Shown here piece by piece: positions 19,986 to 33,800 of a stretch of DNA of 64,000 nt (within the stretch, counting starts at the first letter, position 1; each line of letters starts with the position of its first letter). The stretch covers positions 1,550,001 through 1,614,000 of the forward strand of contig NC_134961.1 of the NCBI RefSeq assembly GCF_965638725.1, in the 5' to 3' direction. This DNA is from Aptenodytes patagonicus. Lineage: Eukaryota > Chordata > Aves > Sphenisciformes > Spheniscidae. A model generated the notes under the pieces. That model was not told the DNA's origin. It made no database searches and saw only the letters and a list, made by a program, of their open reading frames with translations. The position numbers and the translations under genes are program-made.

Positions 19986-22900
19986 ATGCTCATCAAGGAG
20001 TACCGCATCTGCATGCCGCTCACCACCGAGGAGGTGAGTGGGGGGCAGTGGAGGGCTGGGGCTGCCTGTGCCCCCGAGGCTGGGCAGGAAAGGGGGGTGT
20101 CAGTTGGGAAGAGGGGTGGAGAGGCGGGGGGACCCCCAAGCCCCCAACCATGGGTGCCAGGGACAGCTCGGCTGCAGGGGCCCACCGATGGAAGGGGCTG
20201 CGGGTGGGGGTCCCGTACCCACAGCAGTGGGGTGCCAGGGGATCGGGTCCCTGCCCAGAGAGGACCTGGGGGACACCGCGGCCCCCTTTGCCATCCCCTC
20301 GTGGCACGGCTCATGGCAGGGACCGTCTGCCTTGGCCGAGCCACTGAGGTGTGCTTTGGCCACGGCCATTGGGGTAGGGATGCCCTGTGTGAGTGCTGAG
20401 CCGTGTTTTGGGGCGCAGGCGGGGGGGGACATCCCATCCCTGGGCACGGTGACCTTGGGGCACGGAGCCCGACGGCAGCACTGGGGGCTGCTCGGGGGCC
20501 GCCCAGTCCCAGAACCACAGGATGAGCCGGCGGGCGAAGAGCACCGGGGGTTTGGGTGCCCGTGGCACCGCAGCGCCCGGAGTACTCCCCAATGGGGAGC
20601 ACAGGCTCAATCCCTGCTCCGGCAAGGAGCCTGAATCCCTGTCAGCAAACAGCGGCGATAGCCGGCAGCCGGCGGCATCCCCAGCCAAAGGTCGCTCGTG
20701 AGCACCTGGTGCCGACGGGGCCGTTTCAGGGAGCAGGGAGATGGCGGTGGCGGTGCCCACGCCGGGCAGCGCCAGCCCTCCCCAGGCACCGGTTTTGCGT
20801 TCGTACCTGGGGAAGGTTTTCAGTTAGGCAGAGAGGGGCGATAAGATCGCGCTGGCGGTTAGGGTGATGGATGGGATCTTCAGCAGAACAATAAAACACT
20901 TACGGTGCGGCTGCATCATCAAATACACACACACACATATATATCTCCATATACATCTCTCTCTCTCTCTCTCTCTCGATATATATATAGCTTTCCCTGG
21001 CTCCCAGGTTGCTTGCTGAGCAGAAAGCCTCCAGGCACTCTGCAAGGCACTCGGACACCAAGGAAGAGCAGGGAGGGCAGGATCCGGCCCTCGCCTGGGC
21101 GCTGGAGCAGCCCAGAGGCAGGGGGGGTTGAAACAGGGTGCCCCGGGAGACCCCTGCCCGCTGCACGGCTCGGGGTCTGTCACCCCTTTCCTCCGTGCCT
21201 CAGTTTCCCCTCTCAGTGGTGCGGTTGGAAACTCGTTAGCCCGGTAAAGAGGAGCCCATCCCGGCGCTGCGCCGGCAGCCGGCTCAGCCGGGAGGATGCC
21301 GGGGGCAGGGGATGGCAGCGCTGAGGCCGGGCGCTGTGATTGCAGTACCGCGTGGGGCAGCTCTACACCATCAGCAAACACAGTCACCAGGAGAGCGAGA
21401 AGGGCGAGGGCGTGGAGGTGGTGAAGAACGAGCCCCACGAGGACCCGGTCCACGGCCCCGGCCAGTTCACCGAGAAGCGCGTCCACCTCTCCAGGTGAGG
21501 CTACGGCTCTGGCAAGGGGTGCTGGGTGGGGAGGGGGCCCCAGCACCCCGGCTCCGTGAGGCAGCACTGCAGTGGGGGGCATGGGCAGGCATCGGGGTGG
21601 CCCCATCCCTCCCTCCAAAATTCTTGGGGAACATCCTTTCCGGGGTCCTTGACACCCTGCAGTGTGGCTGCAGCCATCTCCCAGGGGTGCATCCCTCTTC
21701 GGGGGCTGCACCTGTCTCCCAGGGGTGCACCCATCTTTGGGGGCTGCACCCAACTTCAGGGGCTGCACCTATCTCTCAGGGTGTACCCATCTCCTGGGAT
21801 GCACTTATCTTGGGGGGCTGCACCCGTCTCCCAGGGTGAACCCATCACCCAGGGTGCACCCGTCTTCAGGAGCTGCGCCCATCTTTGGGGGCTGCACCCA
21901 TCTCCTGGGGTGCACCCATCTTGCAGGGGTGCACCCATCCCTGGGGTTTGCACTCCTCTGCAGGGGCTGCACCCCTCTCTTGGTGGGCACCCATCTCTGG
22001 GTACCAGTGGGTGCCTCGGCTGCGGTCTGGAGCTCGGCGGGGACGCCCAGGCTGCCGCTCAGCCTCTCCCTGGGGGCGTCCCCACATCCCTGCGTGCAGC
22101 CCCGGGTGCCCGTTGGGCAGCTGCTGGCACCCGGCACTGCTGTCTCAGCCGCCGGCTGCGGCACGCCATGGTGCAGGCATCGGCTGCTCCCCCGCCGGGG
22201 AGTCGCTGGCGTGAGACGGGCTATTTTTAGCCACGGCGCTCACAATTCCCTGCTCGGGGATGGTATTTATAATGCCTGCAAATTAATCAAAACCTACCTC
22301 CCAGCTCCTCTGGGGGCCTGATCCTGCCCTGGGAGCATGGACAGCCACGGGGTGCTGGGCAGGGGTGCCTGGGGGCAATGGGGCCACCATGGGGTCCTGG
22401 TCCTGGGGAAGGTGTGGGGGTCCCTGGGGAGGTGGTAGGAGTCCCCGGAGAAGGGGGTAGGGATGCCTGGGGAGGAGGGGGGGGACCTGGGGAGAGGATG
22501 GGGGCACTGGGGTAGAGGTGAGGGTCCCTGGGGGGGGTCCTGGGGTGCAGATGAGGGTCCTGGGGAGGTGGCAGGGGTCCCTGGGGGGTGCTGGGGTGCA
22601 GATGATGGTCCTGGGGTTCAGATGAGGGTTCTGCGGAGGTGGCAGAAGTCCCTAGGGGAGTCCCTGGGGTGGAGGTGAGGGTGCATGGGGAGGGGCTGGG
22701 GTGGAGGTGAGGGTCCTGGGGAGCAGGTGGGGTCCCTGGGGAGGGGATGGGGGTCCCAGAGCCGGCGCTGTGCTGTGGGGGGCTGCATTCAGTGGAGCAG
22801 GGCCTGGTGGCACCGGGCAGGGCTGTGCCTGCTGGCCGTATCCTGCCCTGAGCGGAGCCCCCCCGCCGCGGTCCCCCGCAGCAAACTGCCGAGCTGGGCA

Positions 22901-25514
22901 CGGGCGGTGACCCCTCGCATCTTCTACATCACGGAGAAGGCCTGGAACTACTACCCCTACACCATCACCGGTGAGCCCTGGGCAGGGCACGGGGATGGGC
23001 ACCTGGGCACCGCCGGGCACCCTGCCCCTCTCCGGTGGCAGCGGCGGGGGGCCGCCGGGAGAGCCTGGCCACGGCCGTTTCCCAGTCTCACCGCTCCCTC
23101 TCTCCCCCATGATGCCACCTGGCGATGCCACCCTGTGATGCTGACGTGCCACGGTGTCCCTGCAGAGTACACGGTAAGGAGGTGGCATGGGGGGGACCCG
23201 GCCCCTTCCCCAGCACCTGGCGTGGCTGGGGAGGGGGCACTGGGGTGGGTGTCCTCTGGGGGTGGGTGTCACTGGGGGTCAGCATCTTTAGGGGTGGGTG
23301 TCCCTTGGGTCTGGGCATCCCTCGGGGTGGGCATCCCTTGGGCCTGGGCGTCCCTTGGGGTTCAGTGTCCTGGGGGCTTGGTGTCCCTTGGGGCTGGGCA
23401 TCCCTTGGGGTTCAGTGTCCTGGGGGCTGAGTGTCCCTTGGGGCTGGGCGTCCCTTGGGGATGGGCATCCCTCGGGGTGGGCATCCCTCAGAGTGAGTGT
23501 CCTTGGGGACTGGACATCCCTTGGGGCTCAGCATCCTTGGGGCTGGGCGTCCTTTTGGGGTGGGCATCCTTGGGAGTGGGCGTCCCTTGGGATGGGCATC
23601 CCTCGGGGCCAGCTGACGGCCGTTCCCCGCAGTGCTCCTTCCTGCCCAAGTTCTCCATCTACATCGAGACCAAGTACGAGGACAACTGCGGGGACAGCGA
23701 GAACGTGAGTCTGCACTGCAGCTGAGACCCGGCAAACTCATCGCGGGGGACGCACGCGTGCGCGCAGCCGGCGCTTCTCACCCTCCCTCCCCTCCCCAGA
23801 TCTTCCGCAGCGATAAAATCCTGGGCGACCACGAGGTCTCCTTCCTGGACATCGCCTTCGACGAGATCCCCGAGCGTTACTACCGCAGCCTGGAGGTAGC
23901 ACCGGCGGGGGGATAGGGGAAGCTCCCCGGGGCCCACCCCCTTGTCCCCCATCCCCGGGGAGGGCTCACGGCCCTGCTCTGCCCCCCCCCCCCCTCCCCC
24001 CCCCAGGACCCCCGTTTCTTCAGCTCAGCCAAGACGGGCCGGGGGCCGCTGCGGGAGGGCTGGCGCCAGCACACCAAGCCCATCATGTGCTCCTACAAGC
24101 TGGTGAGCGTCAAGTTCGAGGTGTGGGGGCTGCAGACGCGGGTGGAGCAGTTTGTACACAAGGTGAGGGGGGGGCCGAGGCCGGGGCGGGGGGACGTGAC
24201 ACTGGGGGGACAGTGACAGGGTGCTGACCCCTGCGGTGCGTCGCAGGTGATCCGGGACATCCTGCTGATCGGGCACCGGCAGGCTTTTGCCTGGGTGGAC
24301 GAGTGGTGCGGTGAGTCCACGGGGCCGCGCTGGCGCTGCCGGTGACGGGGGGGACACGGTCCCCGGGGTGGCCCCGGACCCCCAGGGTGGGAGGGGGCTG
24401 CGGGTTTAACCACCGATGCCACTAACCCCACGGGCAGCTCCCGCTCTTCCTCCAGCTCCCCTGCAACGTGCTGCTTGCGCTGCCTGCTCCGCTCGCTCCC
24501 CCTGCCCTCACTCCTGCCTGCACTGCTGCACACCTGGGGAAGGCTTGGCCGAAGCATGGGGCGGGGGAGAGGAGCCCCAGCATCCCTGCCTGTGCTGCCT
24601 GCACCCCCGGTCTGGCAGGGAGACACGCTGCAGGTCGCTGTCGCATGCAGACACGGGGACGGGAGTGCCGGGTGTGGCAATGGCCGGCAGCGGGTGCCGG
24701 CAGCGGCCGCGGGGCCATCCCGGTGAGCGGCTCTCTGCCTTCCAGACATGTCCCTGGAAGAGGTCCGGGCCTTCGAGACTCAGATGCAAGTGGCCACAAA
24801 CCAAAAGCTGGGGAGCCAGCACCCCTAATCCCCCCCCGTGGGGGCAGCCCTGCCACACGCTGCCTGCAGGGGATGGAGACCCCAGACCCCGCCATGCTGC
24901 CTGCAGGCGGGTGCAGGCAGGGGGGCTTGTGCATGCTGAGCCCCCCCTGCACCCGGCGGCAGAGGGTCCCCCCTTACCCGGCTGCCCTCCCCGCGTGTCC
25001 CCTGCCTGCGCTGCCCGCACTGTCTGTCCGTCCCTTCCCTGCTGCTGGGTGGGCTGGTGCCAGAGCCGGGGGCTGGCTGCACTGCCCAGCGTCCCTCTCC
25101 CTGCCCGTCCCCCCTGTCCCCAGCCCCTGTCCCCTTCCTGGCACCCAGCTCGGGGGGGAGCCGGTGCGTGGGGCACAGGCTGCCCCGGGATGACAGGGTG
25201 CAGGATGTGGCCGTGCCGAGCGGCCCCAAGCCCGGCTGTGCTCAGCAGGGATGACAATGGAGGAGGTGCGGTGCTACGAGCGGGAGACTCAGGAGGCCAC
25301 CAACGAGCTCATCGGCCTGGTGGCACCCACCATCTCGGTCAGCGAGGTGGGGCAGCCCACGGCCTCGCACTCGGCCCCCGCCAGCGCCCCCTCCACCCCC
25401 CTCAGCGACGAGGCCCCCGATTTTCTCGCTCCCCCCAAGACTCGCCCGCGCAAGAAGTCAGCGCCGGAGACCCTGACGCTGCCCGCGCTGCGGGAACGCG
25501 CTGGCGCCGAGTGA
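19986..25514 (+). CDS. PITPNC1-like: PITPNC1-like (RdgB-beta type) phosphatidylinositol transfer protein
   Basis: A soluble lipid transfer protein of class IIB, which carries PI and phosphatidic acid between membranes. Shared coding exons: 19986-20033, 21346-21494, 22882-22970, 23166-23173, 23633-23704, 23800-23895, 24007-24162, 24247-24310. The last exon is either 24746-24828 (254 aa) or 25249-25514 (315 aa); both totals are whole codons. Family hallmarks are [13 protein letters not shown] at the start, [55 protein letters not shown] and [12 protein letters not shown]. The long form keeps the tail motif [14 protein letters not shown], which in human PITPNC1 is a 14-3-3 binding site. The middle ([20 protein letters not shown]) differs a lot from PITPNC1, and overall I judge about three quarters identity from memory, so this looks like a paralogue rather than PITPNC1 itself. 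The ATG has context CCACCATGC. Confidence 0.9.
20929..20989. repeat. Compound microsatellite (CA)n(TA)n(CT)n(TA)n
   Basis: ACACACACACATATATAT, then CTCTCTCTCTCTCTCTCTC and ATATATATAT, in intron 1 of the PITPNC1-like gene. Confidence 0.95.
21681..22010. repeat. Minisatellite, unit about 20-24 bp (GGGGCTGCACCCATCTCC)
   Basis: About 14 imperfect copies of GGGGYTGCACCCATCTYY in intron 2 of the PITPNC1-like gene. Cysteine- and glycine-rich open frames through it are a by-product of the repeat. Confidence 0.85.
22118..22290. promoter_or_regulatory. Second MEF2/E-box candidate element (intronic)
   Basis: CAGCTG at 22118-22123, a perfect MEF2 site CTATTTTTAG at 22221-22230, and an AT-rich block (TATTTATAA, AAATTAATC) at about 22262-22292 between two minisatellites. 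Function is inferred from motifs only. Confidence 0.3.
22360..22760. repeat. Minisatellite, unit about 25-35 bp (GGTCCTGGGGNGGTGNNAG)
   Basis: Roughly 12 imperfect copies of TGRGGGTCCCTGGGGAGG-like units, in the same intron as the preceding minisatellite and about 350 bp from it. Confidence 0.8.
23166..23173 (+). CDS. PITPNC1-like: 8-nt microexon of the PITPNC1-like gene
   Basis: Sequence AGTACACG sits between an acceptor (CCCTGCAG) and a donor (GTAAGG). With the preceding G it encodes Glu-Tyr-Thr, giving TITEYTCSF across the joins, exactly as in PITPNC1 proteins. Without it the frame would be lost. Confidence 0.88.
23225..23612. repeat. Minisatellite, unit about 20 bp (GGGTGGGCATCCCTTGGG)
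   Basis: About 18 copies alternating GGGCTGGGCATCCCTTGG and GGTTCAGTGTCCTGG types. It fills nearly all of the intron between the 8-nt microexon and the next exon. Confidence 0.88.
24746..24828 (+). CDS. PITPNC1-like: Alternative last exon A (short tail) of the PITPNC1-like gene
   Basis: It follows the acceptor CTGCCTTCCAG, reads [20 protein letters not shown] then KLGSQHP and stops. It is clearly similar to the start of exon B (11 of 22 aligned residues), so the two look like a duplicated exon pair. This form lacks the Ser/Pro-rich 14-3-3-binding tail. No AATAAA is seen before exon B, so how this form is polyadenylated is open. Confidence 0.75.
25249..25514 (+). CDS. PITPNC1-like: Alternative last exon B (long tail) of the PITPNC1-like gene
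   Basis: Reads [20 protein letters not shown] then IGLVAPTIS, a Ser/Pro-rich stretch ([18 protein letters not shown]) and [14 protein letters not shown], and stops at 25512. This is the canonical PITPNC1-type C-terminus. The acceptor is CTCAGCAG (25241-25248), giving Gly before MTM where human has Asp; an alternative AG three bases upstream would add one residue. Confidence 0.82.
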
Positions 25515-26138
25515 CGCCAGCTGTGCCGCGCCGTGCCACCTCCCCGGCCGGACCGTGCCAGCCCCGCCACCCGCCACAGCCCCTCCGACAGGTGCTGACC
25601 CCAGGGAGGGACCCACCATCGGGGCGCAGGGAGCCCCGAGGGGGTACCGGCCTCCCCAAGCCATCGCGGATGCCCACGTGGGACATTGCCACCATCGCTG
25701 TGCCGGACCCGCTGGCTGCACGGGGAGGGGATGCCAGGCCTGCGCGGGTCCCCGGCAGCGTCGGGCGATGCTGCAGGGGCCAGTTCGCTCAGCGCCGCCC
25801 ACCCCGGTTTCCGCAGGGGCTGGCGAGCAGTGGGGCGGCAGCAGCCGGTGCCCACGTGCCGTGGCCGGGCTGGGCGCCGGTGCTGGGCTGAGCAGCTGCA
25901 GGGCTCGGTGAGTGACGCTGGAGCACCACCGGTGCAGGGGCACAGCACATGTGACGGTGACAGCCAGGTGCCCAGGCTGGGGCTCCCCGTGGGACCCCAG
26001 GGGCCACACAGCCCCGTGCACGGCAGGTCCCGCAGTCGGGGTCCCCTTCGCCGTCCTTTCAGGCGCCGTGGCTGCCCGAGGCGGGCTGGGGCAGGCTCAG
26101 CCCTCCGTTTTCTTTGGGAAAACAAAGGCCTTTTCAGA

Positions 26139-26144
26139 AATAAA
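26139..26144 (+). terminator. Poly(A) signal AATAAA of the PITPNC1-like gene
   Basis: A canonical AATAAA on the plus strand, 625 nt after the long-form stop. Confidence 0.7.
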
Positions 26145-26178
26145 AGCTCAAGACACGGCGGCCGGCTGCTGGCGGTGG

Positions 26179-26184
26179 TTTATT
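26179..26184 (-). terminator. MSS51: Poly(A) signal AATAAA of MSS51
   Basis: TTTATT on the plus strand reads AATAAA on the minus strand, 184 nt after the MSS51 stop. It lies 34 bp from the opposing signal, so the two transcripts probably meet or overlap at their 3' ends. Confidence 0.7.
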
Positions 26185-26367
26185 CGGCTCCGTGGAGGGA
26201 TGCCATGCCTGTGCCGTACTTGTGCCGGGGTGCCACGTTCCCTGGGACTGGATGTGTGTGGCAAGGGATGGCTGGATCGCTGATCTCGGGATGGGGAGCC
26301 GGGGTCCTGGGACGGGGTAGCGAGGGGCTGGGGGTCGGGTAGGCAGGACGGCGCTGGCTGCAGGGGG

Positions 26368-30855
<4,488 letters not shown>

Positions 30856-33800
30856 ATGGAGGTCCCTGTGGGGCTGTCTGCCGGAAAGGAGTCCTCTGCC
30901 TTGCCCGCTGCTGCAGCTCTTCCCAGCGAGTCACAACCGCCACCAACAAAACCAGTGCAGATCACAGTAGTGAAGGCGCAGGACCTGGTAAAGTTCTGAA
31001 AATGTCTCTGCTGGTTTAATAAACGAGGCCAGGGCGATGCTGTGTGCTGTGATCCCCTTCGAGAGCGGGTGTGGGGTGATAAGGCTACAGGAAGGAGCGG
31101 TGAGAATATCGGGGACTCAGTGATGCCACACTGTGGCTCCTTCCTCCTCCCCGCTGAGGGCTTGTTCGCACAGAGTAAAGGCTTGTGATTCGCATAGCTT
31201 GGGGAAACGCACCTCCTCAGCAGCAGTCCAGAGACGCTGTGTTGAAATGTCTCTCTCTGCCTAACTGTATGTAAATGGCAGCTTTTTTTAAGCAAAACAC
31301 AGTGAAGATGTGTATCAGTGAGACCAATGCCTCTAAAAAGATCCGACCTTGGATATAAAGGCAGATTTTCATCCCAGCTACAGCGGTTTAAATCGTATTG
31401 AAACCAACAGGGTGGCTCTAGTTTTAAAAAGGCGGTGGTTCCAGTGCAGTTACAGGGCAAGACTACGAGCTGGTTCCGATCAAACCATGACTACCGTGAT
31501 TTCCATGTGCTGCGTGATACACCCAGCTGTCCTTAAAGTCTTCTAGAGGAACTGGCATTTAGGAGGGAATGCGGAGGAGAAGCTCAGCTACTGCTGCAAG
31601 CAGAAAAACGCAAATCCCTGCTTCTGCTCTAGCAGCAGACAAAAAAAGCAAACCAAAAGCACCTGCCTGGTTTTTCGAGGTTTTTACGCTGTAGTATTTG
31701 AGTACCTCTCACACCAATAGATTCAGCAATCAGCATCTTAGGCAAGAATTTAAGGTGAGAGGAGGGAAAACAATGCTGAAAATAATAAACAGGCGGACCG
31801 ATTGCATCCGGAGTATTGCTTTGTGGTTCTGATTGCTCCGTCTTAGAAAGGCTATGGCAAAGGAGGGAGGGTTACAAAGGTGCAATAAGAACAACAATAT
31901 GAAAAAAATTCCAGCTATAAGAAGTGTGGAATCTCCTTAATTAGAGGTGATGTAGAGAAGGATGAGAGAGGAGTCTAGGATAATTAATGGTGCAGAGAAA
32001 GGTTGATTGGATTCTTCTGTTTAGCCGTTCATAGAATATATGCTCAAGGAGACAGTCAGAAGGACTGAAAATTAAAACCAGATGAATGAAATCTCTTTTT
32101 GTGCAAGAGCCAATATGGAACTAATTACCCCGGTGACACGGGGAGAGGGAGCTGAGGGAGATGCCTGCGGAGGTTAGGCACCCCTGTGGCTCAGGACTAA
32201 ACAAAAGCCGGGTTTGGGTACAACGGTCCTCGTGTTCAGGGCGGCAGCCGCTCTTCCCTGGACGGAGAAGTAAACCGTGTTTCTCCTTCAGGGAGGCTCT
32301 TCGGTGACTGCCTGTCTCAGCACTTCTTGCGCTGCTGTGGAGGTGCCCGGCGCTGCCCGCTTGGCCAGGGCTGCCCGGGCAAGCGGATCCCCACTGCGAC
32401 ATGCTGTGCTCTCACCATCCCTTTTCACCCGTGTTTAAGCCCCTCTGCAGAGACGTTTTAAAATTCGAACCTCCTCATCTCTGCTTAAAGCAAGTGGCAT
32501 GAAGGTGGTGTAACAGCAAACTGCAGCTCCCCAAAGAGCTTGCTGGAGCCCTTCTTTGATTGCAGGGCATTCTGCAGCCGCGCGATATACACAAGTGTCC
32601 TGCGAGCTCAGCCATGTAGCTCAGGAGCTACTTTCTTAGGAGATGACAAAAGTCTCAAGCTTCCTGGAAGCCCAATAATATCAATGGGGTGTTTGGGGAT
32701 TTGCTTTAGATGTGTCTTTCATTGCCTTTCCTGGGGTGAAGCCTCATCTCTCCTGCCACAGCTCTTGATAATCCTTGGGGCATCACAGCGTGGCGGAGCA
32801 GGAAATTTCCCTCCTAAAGACAGGGAAGGGTGAGGTCTCAGCACGGCCAAAGCTCTGCTCCCCTTCCCCATTCCTGGAGTGGAACAGCCAAAGACCCCTA
32901 CCAGTGAACCCTGTCCTGGGCGCTGATCCGAGCTGCCTGCCAGAGGCAACTTTGATCCCGGGCCTGTTGCTGCAGAGCCAACTGCTTCATGTGCTCTTTG
33001 TTTGACAGAAAACTATCAAAAGCGACGTGTCAGTTACTTTGGTGCGTGCGGAGTACAACGGGGCGCTCTTGGGAGACTCCTCCAAGACTGATGTCTTGCC
33101 AAACGGGACAGCAAACTATAATTTCACGACCAGCTTTGAGTGCAGCCCCGATGGGCCCAACTCCTTGGATGACATTGCGCAAAAACCTGTGCTCTGTAAG
33201 TACCTGATGCTGAACCTCCCTCCTCGGAGGTGGGTGCTGTCAGCTGCTCTGCCCTGCCTGCCTGCCGCAGGAGTCACTCGTTCAAGAATAGCACTTCAGC
33301 AGCAGCGGTGGGGGGGTCTCGGCACTTCTGTTCCCATCTCTGCCAGCTGGAAGAATCCCCTTTCATGTTGGCCTGCGCTCCTTGGCTTCGCTGTTCTTGT
33401 CGGCCTTGGGAGATGAAGGAGGAGCACGTGCCAGAGCTGACACAGACCCTGAACTTCTGGTCTGAAGCTGTCTGAGAAACTCCAGCAGCTCCTCTCTTTT
33501 ATCTCTCTAGTGACAGTGATGGAAGTGTTGCAAAGGGAGAAGAGACAGAAGGAGAAGACCGTGCCTCTTGGCCAAGCTGTGGTGGACCTTCTACCCCTGC
33601 TGCAAGGTACAAACATTGACTTGCGCAGCCTCCGTAACCATTTCTTACTCCCTGGCACGTTTTGATCTTTGCTTATGGACCCCTGACTGTGACGTACCTC
33701 CTTTTGACAAAACGCACTTCATAGCATCTGTAGAAAGCTGGGTCCGGGGGAAGAGGGGGCGACACCAGTAGCTCAGCGTTAGGAGTTAGGCCATGATTTC

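Noticed and set aside
21681-22010. Regular spacing that could suggest a CRISPR-like array
   Set aside because: Units are directly adjacent and imperfect with no spacers, in a vertebrate intron: an ordinary minisatellite.
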